From positions 167,856 through 231,855 of the forward strand of contig NZ_LGEA01000162.1 in assembly GCF_001280065.1 (NCBI RefSeq): a stretch of DNA of 64,000 nt. Reading direction: 5' to 3'. A program made the position numbers and the translations under genes. The notes below the pieces were generated by a model. That model was not told the DNA's origin, did not search any database, and was given only the letters and a program-made list of their open reading frames with translations. Of the stretch, positions 34,101-40,896 are shown in pieces; the stretch's first letter is position 1, and each line of letters opens with the position of its first letter. Origin of the DNA: Streptomyces sp. NRRL B-1140. GTDB lineage: Bacteria > Actinomycetota > Actinomycetes > Streptomycetales > Streptomycetaceae.

Positions 34101-35411
34101 CGGGGCGAGGCCACGGGCGGTTTCCTCCAGCCACTCCCGCGTGACCCGGTCGGGGACCCACGATGTCGCAGACTCGGGACGGGCGCCTTTGGCGGATGCC
34201 GCACCGCCGGGTGAGGCCTGTGACGCCTCGCCCGGCGGTGCGTCAGTGGCAGGCGGTCGATAGCGGACGTGCGACGGCTCCGCCTCGATCACTGCCCGGC
34301 ACTCTGACGGCAGGTAGCGTGCTTCCGACTCCAGGCAGATCGTGTAGACCCCTGCGCCGGGGCCCTCCTCCAGGATCTGCGGAACAGCGCGCAAGGACCG
34401 GAACCGACGCGCTCCGTCCAGGATGAGAACGGTGACGGGACGTTCGGCCCCCAAGAGCACCTCCCGACGGCTCTGCCGCTGCCGGATCGTGCCCAATACC
34501 TCCCTGATCTGCCGCTCGACTCCCGCCACCGTCGCGTCGACGCGCGGCCGGGGATCCGAGGAGCCGTACGCTCGCGCGGCCGGCAGCCAGCGCATGAAAG
34601 CCCAGGCGTCCTCGGCCGCCGAGTCCGTCAGTACGCGAAAACCGACATCGGCGGGACCGTGCAGCAGGGCGGCCTGGGCGACGAGCCATGCGGCTGTCTC
34701 CCGGGGCAGGCTCCCCGGCCCGGCGATCCCGAGCACGGGGGCTTCTCCGGGCAGGGACACCATCAGCGGCCTGCCGTTCGGCTGCGGGGCGGCGGCTGCG
34801 CGCAGCCGGAGGAAGTTCTTGGCGTCCTGGTGTCGCCTCCACAGCTGAGCCGAGCCCAGCATGGGGTGCGTCCCGTACGCGACCTGCCGCACCACGTCGG
34901 GACCGGGGCACTCGATGAGTCCGTACGCCAGCATCAGCTCGGCCAGGGCTTTTCTGCTGCCCCACATCCGGGCGAGCAGCCTGAGCAGTGCCCACCGCCG
35001 CTTTCCCCCCTCGAAGACCCTGGCGACGGTCTCCTGCTCGTGGTGCAGCGAGTTCCCGTCCTCCGGCGACATCGAAGACTTTTGGCGGGAGGGACGCGCG
35101 TACAGCAGCGTGCCGCCCGCCCCCTCCGTCACGAGGTTCTCGGGCAGGCGCGAGTACTGCCGTTCGCGTGCCTCCTCCGCCGGCGGCGCGTGGTCCAGCC
35201 ACAGCGACTCGCCGTCGTACAGCGGCGCCTCCACCAGCCGCAGGCCATACGGCAGTCTGCCACCGCGACCGAAGAGCTGTGGTGTGTGCGGCAGACCACA
35301 GTGGGCGGCGATCTCGTCGGCTGCGTGCCCCATGCGTGCCAGCTCGTGGGCCTCCAGGACGACGTCGCGTTCCGCGCCGTCCGGCGTCACCAAGGTGACG
35401 ATCCACTCCAT
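31176..35411 (-). CDS. Giant FtsK/EccC-like ATPase with C-terminal STAND-type ATPase domain
   Basis: 1411 aa. Residues about 1-75 look like a ubiquitin/YukD-type fold (MEWIVTLVTPDGAERDVVLE ... YDGESLWL). EccC-type FtsK/SpoIIIE modules follow. P-loop ITGATGSGKTELLRTW (about 500-515) has Walker B RLVVVVEEFSPL (about 612). The second nucleotide site, IVGKPGSGRSQVLRTLA (about 835), has the Walker Lys changed to Arg. The C-terminus adds a separate AAA/STAND-like unit, ALLGQRRAGKSWVLEELSRR (about 1115) with FLLDEIGRL. No transmembrane segment is evident, unlike true EccC. ATG 35411 is the start. It overlaps the phosphoesterase gene by 4 bp. No WXG100 or EccB/D/E genes accompany it, so type VII secretion is unlikely. 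Confidence 0.85.
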   Translation of the reverse strand: MEWIVTLVTPDGAERDVVLEAHELARMGHAADEIAAHCGLPHTPQLFGRGGRLPYGLRLVEAPLYDGESLWLDHAPPAEEARERQYSRLPENLVTEGAGGTLLYARPSRQKSSMSPEDGNSLHHEQETVARVFEGGKRRWALLRLLARMWGSRKALAELMLAYGLIECPGPDVVRQVAYGTHPMLGSAQLWRRHQDAKNFLRLRAAAAPQPNGRPLMVSLPGEAPVLGIAGPGSLPRETAAWLVAQAALLHGPADVGFRVLTDSAAEDAWAFMRWLPAARAYGSSDPRPRVDATVAGVERQIREVLGTIRQRQSRREVLLGAERPVTVLILDGARRFRSLRAVPQILEEGPGAGVYTICLESEARYLPSECRAVIEAEPSHVRYRPPATDAPPGEASQASPGGAASAKGARPESATSWVPDRVTREWLEETARGLAPLRDAAAQGQENLRYHRLFDLLGQDGLDSRRTAARWRATPRSTRAVVGAGTDGPEALDLRAHGPHALITGATGSGKTELLRTWLASLAAVNRPDEMNFLLIDYKGTLGLGDLGQLPHTVALTSDLDGAFGRRVLAALGAELRRRMKQLGEAHARDFQEYAELRDRSPGMAPMPRLVVVVEEFSPLAHELPEVLQGLIDTARRSRSLGVHLILTTQSVGGHFASAIRSLTNIHIALRTFSAADSIAAIGVPDAAFISGSSPGRAYVRLGARPLFAMQTALAAHGIRGRGSGPDVRVRDAFAPVRARRGTVVPHDDADQTTDVDLLARALWDAAEALQVPAPVSPLPPPLSDVVRLTDIEPQTVGRDLPPLAFALADVPEEQAHLPVLLDLAGDRNLRIVGKPGSGRSQVLRTLAAAVARQHSAADVHVYGIDCGDGALQALTELPHCGAVVTAGRPDLVMRLLGRLTATVRRRHELLHQGGFEDVAAQRQAVASQRRMPYLLVLVDSWEAFVSCMEATEQTQAVDDMQALLRDGPRAGVCTVLAGAPRPLGHRKLGSYAERVLVLPLRNREDYEYLGIERYGPIDQVPGRALDTSTGRLVQIAVLPGPLTRKGQTDGLASWAAGAEARGAHVPPSRRPFRVEDFPLVADQFHVGDARGRPIGREEEITWLRDRFAAGTSVALLGQRRAGKSWVLEELSRRLRDDDGARAVRRIVLPPGGGVDSPDALAELLDDGVRGGAGAARRLIDRVGDRSGRDRPAFLLDEIGRLVAYDPVVVSWLRDLGQAGAWLVYTGTEKDWNQVVRWALTAPGSSFGNDVNARVLGPLGRRDALTFLTGTAANLGVDLAPERTGTAVVGLVGTWPFYLQVAGDAVVRAVQANSLRPLTDTQALKELVDERLIGDWNHHFLARWAEIGEAGRAALLAEPGCVPAGAARAQRQDLREVGLLRHADEWLSDRPFFDWIARNASPLRDGEPHR

Positions 35412-35435
35412 GTCGCCCCCGATGTCCCGCGGCGG

Positions 35436-35735
35436 TCAGCGCCCGGCTGCCGAGGTGGAGGCCGGCGACGGTGCCGCGGCGCCTTCGACGGCCAAAAGGA
35501 CAGTCAGGCCCCGTACGTCCCGGGAGCCCGTGTGCCCGCTTCTCCGGCCCCAGGCGCAGCGCTCGATCGCGTGCCCGGTGATGTGCTCCGCCCACAGCCG
35601 TACGGCTTTGTGTGCCTCGCGGCGCTGCTCGGGTGCGGCAGCCGGCACGACGGGAAAGGAGCGGCTCCACGAGTCGCGCAAGGGCCGGTGCCCGCCTGCG
35701 TGGACAGCCTCCGACGTCACCTGACTCAGCATCAA
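35436..35735 (-). CDS. Small protein leading the FtsK-STAND cassette
   Basis: 99 aa starting MMLSQVTSEAVHAGGHRPLR, with a central basic/aromatic part (AHKAVRLWAEHITGHAIERC) and an Ala/Pro-rich tail. No domain is recognised. It lies 24 bp upstream of the 1411-aa ATPase gene on the same strand and has no other plausible partner, so it is probably the first gene of that operon. It could be an effector, a sensor or an adaptor; sequence does not decide. Confidence 0.55.
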   Translation of the reverse strand: MMLSQVTSEAVHAGGHRPLRDSWSRSFPVVPAAAPEQRREAHKAVRLWAEHITGHAIERCAWGRRSGHTGSRDVRGLTVLLAVEGAAAPSPASTSAAGR

Positions 35736-35814
35736 CCCCCCACAGGAATCCGGGCGATCCAGGCGCAGGTGAGCGTATCCGGTCAGGGCCGTCGGCGCTG
35801 CCCATACGGCGATC

Positions 35815-36777
35815 TCAGTCGGCGAGCAGCCGGCCCTTGCGGGACAGGAGGAACCTCTTGAAGGCTGCCACCGGGGGTGTGTCCGGGTGGCCCTCCAGCC
35901 AGGCGACTCCGATCTCCCGGACGGCGCGTGGGGCGGTCACCGTCAGTTCGACGACTCCCGGACGGGGGACGGCCGGTGGGGGCAGGAGCGCCACCCCGAG
36001 GCCCGCCGCCACCAAGCCCCTCAGGGTTTCCGCCTCCTCGCCCTCGAAGGCGATGCGGGGCTTGAAGCCGGCCTCCTTGCAGAGGTCGTCGGTGATGCGG
36101 CGCAGGCCGTAGCCGGGTTCCAGGGTGACGAACGTTTCGTCGGACGCCTCGGCGAGGCGGATGCGGCGGCGCCCGGCGAGGGAGTGGTCGGCGGGGACGA
36201 CCAGGCGCAGTTTCTGCTCGTCCAGGCGGCGGGCCACCAGGTCGGGGGCGTCCGGCACCGGGGACGTCAGGCACAGGTCCAGTTCGCCGGCGCGCAGGCG
36301 CTCCAGCATGGCCTCGCCGTAGTTCTGGACGAGGCTGAAGCGGACGCGCGGGTGGTCGGCGCGGAAGGCGTGCAGGAGTCCCGGGACGGTCTCGGCGCCC
36401 ATGGTGTGCAGGAAACCGAAGGCGACCTTGCCGGTCGTCGGGTCGGCGTCGGCGCGCACCTCCTCGGCGGCGCGCTCGATCTCGGCCAGGGCGCGCTCCA
36501 CGGAGGCGAGGAAGGTGCGGCCGGCCGGGGTGAGGGAGACCGTGCGGCCGTGCCGGGCGAACAGGTCGACGCCCAGGTCCTGCTCCAGGCGGGCCATGGA
36601 GCGGGAGAGGGTCGACTGGGGGACGTTCATCTCCTGGGCGGCGCGGGTGACGTGCTCGGTGCGGGCGACGCCCGCGAAGTACGCGAGGCGCGGAGCCAGC
36701 AGCTTCGACATCTCCGCCATGTCTTCTGTGTCACTGCTTGGTGACAGGCGACCCTGTGAGCTCTGCTGATGCACCAT
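35815..36777 (-). CDS. LysR-family transcriptional regulator
   Basis: 320 aa. The winged HTH is RLAYFAGVARTEHVTRAAQE, MNVPQSTLSRSMARLEQDLG (residues about 27-66). The LysR substrate-binding domain is VAFGFLHTMGAETVPGLLHA, LDLCLTSPVPDAPDLV, LRLVVPADHSLAGR and LVAAGLGVALLPPP. ATG 36777 is used. It is divergent from an MFS exporter across 63 bp containing TCCATGCATTGGA, a T-N11-A palindrome, which fits a LysR site controlling that exporter. Confidence 0.92.
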   Translation of the reverse strand: MVHQQSSQGRLSPSSDTEDMAEMSKLLAPRLAYFAGVARTEHVTRAAQEMNVPQSTLSRSMARLEQDLGVDLFARHGRTVSLTPAGRTFLASVERALAEIERAAEEVRADADPTTGKVAFGFLHTMGAETVPGLLHAFRADHPRVRFSLVQNYGEAMLERLRAGELDLCLTSPVPDAPDLVARRLDEQKLRLVVPADHSLAGRRRIRLAEASDETFVTLEPGYGLRRITDDLCKEAGFKPRIAFEGEEAETLRGLVAAGLGVALLPPPAVPRPGVVELTVTAPRAVREIGVAWLEGHPDTPPVAAFKRFLLSRKGRLLAD

Positions 36778-36795
36778 GGGAACGATTATGAACGT

Positions 36796-36834
36796 TCCAT
36801 GCATTGGACGGATCAGTGGGGGCGTCCGTAGGTT
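36796..36834 (+). promoter_or_regulatory. LysR-type box and leaderless MFS promoter
   Basis: TCCATGCATTGGA (36796-36808) is a T-N11-A palindrome. It overlaps the -35 TTGGAC (36804-36809). A TAGGTT -10 at 36829-36834 follows 19 nt later and ends 6 nt before ATG 36841, so the MFS transcript is probably leaderless. Confidence 0.6.
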
Positions 36835-36840
36835 CGAGGC

Positions 36841-38115
36841 ATGTCTCCCGCCAGTACCGGGGCGTCCACCGTCGTGGGCGCCGATGCCTCTGTCCCTGCT
36901 GTCGACTCACGCGTCTCCCCGGGTGGCCCCGGCTACCGCCGGATGAGTTTCGCCCTCTTCCTCGCGGGTGTCGCGACCTTCGCGCTGCTGTACTCCACCC
37001 AGGCACTGCTCCCGCTCATCTCCGGCGAGTTCGGGGTGGCGGCGAGCGACGCGAGCTGGACGGTGGCCGCCGCGACGGGCGGACTGGCGCTGTTCGTGCT
37101 GCCGATGAGCGCCCTGTCGGAGCGCTTCGGACGCCGGGCGGTCATGACCGCGTCGTTGGCCGTGGCCGTCACGCTCGGGCTGCTGGTGCCCTTCGCCCCC
37201 TCCCTCGGCGTGCTGATCGCGCTGCGGGCCCTGCAGGGCGCCGCCCTGGCCGGACTGCCCGCCTCGGCGACCGCGTACCTCGCGGAGGAGGTCACCCCCA
37301 AGGCTCTGGTCACCGCGATCGGCCTGTTCGTCGCCGGCAACAGCGTCGGCGGGATGAGCGGCCGCGTCATCACCGGCTGGGTCGCGCAGGAGTGGGGCTG
37401 GCGGGCCGCCGTCGGGGTCATCGGTGTGGTCGCGGTGGCCTGCGCGGTGGCCTTCCGGCTGCTGCTGCCCGCCCCGCGCCACTTCAGGGCCGGTTCGCTG
37501 CGACCGGGCGTCCTGGCCCGGACCGTCCGCGACCACCTCTCCAACCCTCTGCTGTGCCGGCTGTACGCGATCGGCGCGCTGTTCATGACGGTGTTCGGCG
37601 GCGTGTACACCGTCATCGGCTACCGGCTGACCGAGGCCCCGTTCTCCCTGCCGCAGGGCATCATCGGCTCCATCTTCCTGGTGTACCTGGTCGGCACGGC
37701 GTCGGCGTCGACCGCGGGCCGGCTGGTCGGCCGCCTGGGCCGCCGGGGCGCGCTGTACGCGGCGGGCGGTACGACCACGGCGGGCCTCCTGCTGTCCCTG
37801 GCGGGCACCCTCCCGCTGGTCCTGCTGGGCCTGGTCCTGATCACGGCGGGCTTCTTCGCGGGCCACGCGGTCGCCTCCTCCGCGGTCAGCAAGACGGCCA
37901 CGCACGGCCGCGCCCAGGCCTCGGCGCTGTACCAGTCCGCCTACTACATCGGCTCCAGCGCGGGCAGCACGGTCGGCGCCATCGCCTTCCACGCGGGCGG
38001 CTGGGCCGGGACGGTCGGAGTCGGGCTCCTGGCGGTCCTGGGTGTCGTGACGATCACCGTCTTCGGGACCCGCGCGGCCCGGCTGCAGCGCCGCCACCTG
38101 GCCACGGCTGCCTGA
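36841..38115 (+). CDS. MFS transporter, YnfM-like
   Basis: 424 aa with 12 predicted helices after a about 35-residue N-terminal tail. LFLAGVATFALLYSTQALLP starts helix 1. MSALSERFGRRAVMTASL is motif A, and RALQGAALAGLPASATAYLA is motif B-like. VAGNSVGGMSGRVITGWVAQ resembles the antiporter motif C. SSAGSTVGAIAFHAGGWAGT lies near the C-terminus. Paired divergently with the LysR regulator, which likely controls it. Substrate unknown; relatives export arabinose, drugs or amino acids. Confidence 0.9.
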   Translation: MSPASTGASTVVGADASVPAVDSRVSPGGPGYRRMSFALFLAGVATFALLYSTQALLPLISGEFGVAASDASWTVAAATGGLALFVLPMSALSERFGRRAVMTASLAVAVTLGLLVPFAPSLGVLIALRALQGAALAGLPASATAYLAEEVTPKALVTAIGLFVAGNSVGGMSGRVITGWVAQEWGWRAAVGVIGVVAVACAVAFRLLLPAPRHFRAGSLRPGVLARTVRDHLSNPLLCRLYAIGALFMTVFGGVYTVIGYRLTEAPFSLPQGIIGSIFLVYLVGTASASTAGRLVGRLGRRGALYAAGGTTTAGLLLSLAGTLPLVLLGLVLITAGFFAGHAVASSAVSKTATHGRAQASALYQSAYYIGSSAGSTVGAIAFHAGGWAGTVGVGLLAVLGVVTITVFGTRAARLQRRHLATAA

Positions 38116-38147
38116 GCACCGCCGTCGGTCCCCCTGTCCGGGGCCGG

Positions 38148-38170
38148 TTGTCAGTGGGTGCGGATACCGT
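38148..38170 (+). promoter_or_regulatory. RecA-NDp (PafBC-type) DNA-damage promoter 1
   Basis: TTGTCAGTG (38148-38156), 8 nt, then TACCGT (38165-38170). This is an exact match to the actinobacterial RecA-NDp consensus TTGTCRGTG-N8-TANNNT. It lies 40 bp before the 42-codon frame at 38211. Confidence 0.8.
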
Positions 38171-38210
38171 CCGCGCCGGCTGACCACCGGACCGAGCAGG
38201 GGGATTCTTC

Positions 38211-38339
38211 ATGGAGTTCCGGATCGACCGGGTGCTGGTGTACGCCGCCCCGGACGCCCCGGACGACGGGGAGACGGGCACGGTGGCCGGGGCCGGGGCG
38301 CACCGGCATCTGCTCATGTCCGTCAAGGAGCTCCTGTGA
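38211..38339 (+). CDS. Short ORF (42 aa) behind a DNA-damage promoter
   Basis: MEFRIDRVLVYAAPDAPDDG continues through a Gly/Ala/His stretch to SVKELL. AGGGGGATTCTTC provides a plausible Shine-Dalgarno, and a RecA-NDp promoter ends 40 bp upstream, so it is probably transcribed after DNA damage. Its stop overlaps a GTG (38336) that opens a 31-codon frame of uncertain meaning. No family recognised. It could be a small damage-response peptide or a leader. Confidence 0.4.
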   Translation: MEFRIDRVLVYAAPDAPDDGETGTVAGAGAHRHLLMSVKELL

Positions 38340-38411
38340 AGACCGGCGGGCCCGTCGCGGCCGGACTGGGTCACCTGCTTCCACCTGCGCTTTCCTGCGC
38401 TCGGGGGGCCG

Positions 38412-38434
38412 TTGTCAGTGGGCTGCGGTAGCTT
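38412..38434 (+). promoter_or_regulatory. RecA-NDp (PafBC-type) DNA-damage promoter 2, ECF sigma gene
   Basis: TTGTCAGTG (38412-38420), 8 nt, then TAGCTT (38429-38434); exact fit to TTGTCRGTG-N8-TANNNT. It ends 50 bp before the sigma-factor start, giving a normal leader. The immediate flanks GGGCCG(G) are shared with promoter 1. Confidence 0.82.
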
Positions 38435-38484
38435 CCGAAGTGCTGGGGCGCAACGGCGCGTGAACAGAACGTCCACAGGGGTGG

Positions 38485-39507
38485 GTGGAGATGGCGAACG
38501 GCACGGCGGCACCGACGGACCTGGACACCAGGCTGGAGGCACACCGGACGGAACTGACGGGGTACTGCTACCGGATGCTCGGCTCGTCCTTCGAGGCCGA
38601 GGACGCGGTGCAGGACACGATGGTCCGCGCCTGGCGCAGCTACGACAAGTTCGAGGGCCGCTCCAGCCTGCGCTCCTGGCTCTACCGGATCGCGACCAAC
38701 GTGTGCCTGGACATGCTGACGGCGGGCAACAAGCGGGCCCGGCCCATGGACCTGACCGACTCCACCCCGCTCGCCCAGGCCGCCCTCTCCCCCCGCCCGG
38801 ACAACACCTGGCTGGAGCCCATGCCGGACGCCCGCGTGCTGCCCACGACCGGCGACCCGGCGGAGGCGGCGGTCGCCAAGGAGTCCGTGCGGCTCGCCTT
38901 CATGGCCGCCCTGCAGCAGCTCCCGGCCAAGCAGCGGGCCGTGCTGATCCTGCGCGAGGTCCTGGCCTGGAAGGCCAGTGAGGTCGCCGAGTTGCTGGAC
39001 ACCTCGGTGGCGTCGGTGAACAGCGCCCTCCAGCGGGCCCGCGCCACGCTGGCCGACCGACAGGAGCCGGGCGCCGACGCGGCCGTCTCCGACCCGCTGG
39101 ACGAGGACCAGAAGAAGCTGCTGGACCGCTATGTGGCGGCCTTCGAGGGCTACGACATGGCAGCGCTGACGGCCCTGCTGCACGAGGACGCGGTCATGAC
39201 GATGCCGCCGTTCGACCTGTGGCTGACCGGCACGCGGGACATCACCGGCTTCATGACCACCCTGGGCGCTCCCTGCGCGGGCTCCCGGCTGGTGCCCGTG
39301 CAGGTCAACGGCCTGCCGGGGTTCGCGCAGTACAAGCCGGACCCCGAGAAGGGCGGTTTCACACCGTGGGCGGTCCAGGTGCTGGAGATCTCAGACGGCC
39401 GGATCACCGGGTTCCACTGCTTCCTCGACACCCAGCGCTGGTTCCCGCTCTTCGACCTCCCCCTCCACCTCGAAGCGGAGACCGACCAGGTCGAGCAGGG
39501 CGCGTAG
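38485..39507 (+). CDS. ECF sigma factor with SnoaL-like C-terminal domain, SigG/SigJ type
   Basis: 340 aa. Sigma region 2 spans about residues 18-85 (LTGYCYRMLGSSFEAEDAVQ, DTMVRAWRSYDKFEGRSSLR, SWLYRIATNVCLDML). Region 4 is about 135-185 (ALQQLPAKQRAVLILREVLA, ASEVAELLDTSVASVNSALQ). A fused NTF2/SnoaL-like domain follows (about 205-335: YVAAFEGYDMAALTALLHED ... FHCFLDTQRWFPLF). M. tuberculosis SigG has the same build and is DNA-damage inducible, and a perfect RecA-NDp promoter lies upstream here. GTG 38485 or ATG 38491 can start it. The last 117 bp overlap the convergent STAS gene. Confidence 0.9.
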   Translation: MEMANGTAAPTDLDTRLEAHRTELTGYCYRMLGSSFEAEDAVQDTMVRAWRSYDKFEGRSSLRSWLYRIATNVCLDMLTAGNKRARPMDLTDSTPLAQAALSPRPDNTWLEPMPDARVLPTTGDPAEAAVAKESVRLAFMAALQQLPAKQRAVLILREVLAWKASEVAELLDTSVASVNSALQRARATLADRQEPGADAAVSDPLDEDQKKLLDRYVAAFEGYDMAALTALLHEDAVMTMPPFDLWLTGTRDITGFMTTLGAPCAGSRLVPVQVNGLPGFAQYKPDPEKGGFTPWAVQVLEISDGRITGFHCFLDTQRWFPLFDLPLHLEAETDQVEQGA

Positions 39508-39735
39508 GGCCGGGTCGGGGTCGCGCAGCCGGATCCGTCCCCCGGCCCGGCGGGCGGCCAGCTGGAGTCTCGCCAGCAGGTCGACGGCGGCGAGCCCCGG
39601 CGGCCCCAGGCCCGCGACATCGCACACCACGACCCGGGCACCACTGCCGTGCAGCAGTGCGCGCACGTCGTCGCTGAGCCCTCTCACCTCGTCCCGGGTG
39701 ACAGGGCCGGGCAGTACGAGCACGGGCGGTGTCAT
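39391..39735 (-). CDS. STAS-domain protein
   Basis: 114 aa from ATG 39735; an in-frame ATG at 39777 would add 14 residues. Contains a STAS/anti-sigma-antagonist-like fold: VLVLPGPVTRDEVRGLSDDV, GARVVVCDVAGLGPPGLAAV, DLLARLQLAARRAGGRIRLR, PALRALLDLVGL. The usual phosphorylatable D-x-S/T motif reads D-V-A-G-L-G-P-P-G, so phospho-switch control is doubtful. The 3' end overlaps the ECF sigma gene by 117 bp on the opposite strand. Such proteins bind anti-sigma factors or act as small regulators; partner unknown. Confidence 0.8.
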   Translation of the reverse strand: MTPPVLVLPGPVTRDEVRGLSDDVRALLHGSGARVVVCDVAGLGPPGLAAVDLLARLQLAARRAGGRIRLRDPDPALRALLDLVGLRFEVEGEVEEREPALGVEEAVEPGDPAV

Positions 39736-39974
39736 GGCGTCCACGATCGGTAGACCGGGCGGGCGGCTGTAACTCATCGCGACCGTCCGGGCCGCCGGGC
39801 CGCCCTGCGGCCTGCCGACGCCGCCGCGCGGCCTGCCGAGCCGCCGTGCGGCCTTTCTGCGCCGTGAAGATCACATTGACCCGGGCAGCGCCTTCCCCGG
39901 AGGGTTGGCTGTATGCCCCAACCATCTGCCCCCGCCGCGCTGCCCTATGCCTTCCTCGCCGGTGGGGAGGTGCC

Positions 39975-40895
39975 GTGCGGGGGGTGCTGAGCGGGTTCGC
40001 GGTCATCGCCGTCGTCATCGGCGTCGGCTATCTGATCGGCCGCCGGGGGTATCTGGGCGGCGGCGGCCGCGAGGTCCTCACCAAGCTCGCCTTCCACGTG
40101 GCGTCCCCGGCGCTGCTCTTCACGACCCTCGCACAGGCCGACCTGTCGGTGATCTTCTCCGGCCGGCTGCTGGTCACGGCGATGAGCACGGCCGCGGCCG
40201 CGGGTGTCTTCGTGGCCGTGGGCGCGGCGCGGGGCTGGGGCGTGGGCCGGACGACGATCGGCGCGCTGTGCTCCAGTTACGTCAACTCCGGGAACCTGGG
40301 CATCCCGATCGCCGTGTACGTGCTGGGCGACGCGTCGCTGGTCGCGCCGGTGCTGCTGTTCCAGCTCGTCGGGGTGACACCGGTGGCCCTGACCGTCCTG
40401 GACCTGGCGAGCGGTGGCGAGAAGCGGCCCCTGTGGCAGCGGCTGCTGACGCCGCTGCGCAATCCGATCGCCCTGGGTTCTCTGGCCGGGGTGGCGGTCT
40501 CGGCGTCGGGCCTCAGGGTGCCAGGCCCCCTGCTGGACCCCCTCACCCTGATCGGCAACATGTCGGTCCCGGCGGTCCTGCTGGCCTTCGGCATCTCCCT
40601 GCGCGGCAGCACGCTGCCGCTGCGCGGCGCGGAACGGGCCCCGGTGCTCCTCGCCGTGGCCCTGAAGTCCGTGTTCCAGCCCCTGGTCGCCTGGGCTCTG
40701 GCGGCGGGTGTCTTCGGTCTGCGCGGTGCCCTGCTGCTCGACGTGGTGGTGACGTCCTCGCTGCCGGCCGCCCAGAACCTGTTCACCTACGCGAGCAGCT
40801 ACCGGGTGGGCGAGGTGCTGGCGAGGGAGGCGATCCTGCTGTCGACGGTGCTTGCGGTGCCGGTGCTGGTGGTGGTGGCGGCGGTGCTGGGGTGA
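39975..40895 (+). CDS. AEC (auxin efflux carrier) family transporter
   Basis: 306 aa with ten hydrophobic segments. VLSGFAVIAVVIGVGYLIGR starts helix 1, SSYVNSGNLGIPIAVYVLGD (about residues 97-116) is the conserved discontinuous-helix N-x-G-N-x-G-x-P motif, and NMSVPAVLLAFGISL and SSLPAAQNLFTYASSY are the matching second crossover. GTG 39975 is preceded by GGGGAGG at 4 nt. AEC proteins export or import small organic anions. The gene is between the STAS gene and the convergent Uma2 gene (1 bp gap). Substrate not predictable. Confidence 0.9.
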   Translation: MRGVLSGFAVIAVVIGVGYLIGRRGYLGGGGREVLTKLAFHVASPALLFTTLAQADLSVIFSGRLLVTAMSTAAAAGVFVAVGAARGWGVGRTTIGALCSSYVNSGNLGIPIAVYVLGDASLVAPVLLFQLVGVTPVALTVLDLASGGEKRPLWQRLLTPLRNPIALGSLAGVAVSASGLRVPGPLLDPLTLIGNMSVPAVLLAFGISLRGSTLPLRGAERAPVLLAVALKSVFQPLVAWALAAGVFGLRGALLLDVVVTSSLPAAQNLFTYASSYRVGEVLAREAILLSTVLAVPVLVVVAAVLG

Positions 40896-40896
40896 C

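Noticed and set aside
29209..35735. Type VII (ESX) secretion locus
   Set aside because: Although the large ATPase is EccC-like, there are no WXG100 substrates, no EccB/D/E or mycosin, and no membrane helices in the ATPase.
38336..38431. 31-codon GTG frame overlapping the end of the 42-aa ORF
   Set aside because: It runs through the RecA-NDp promoter of the sigma gene and has no recognisable protein features.
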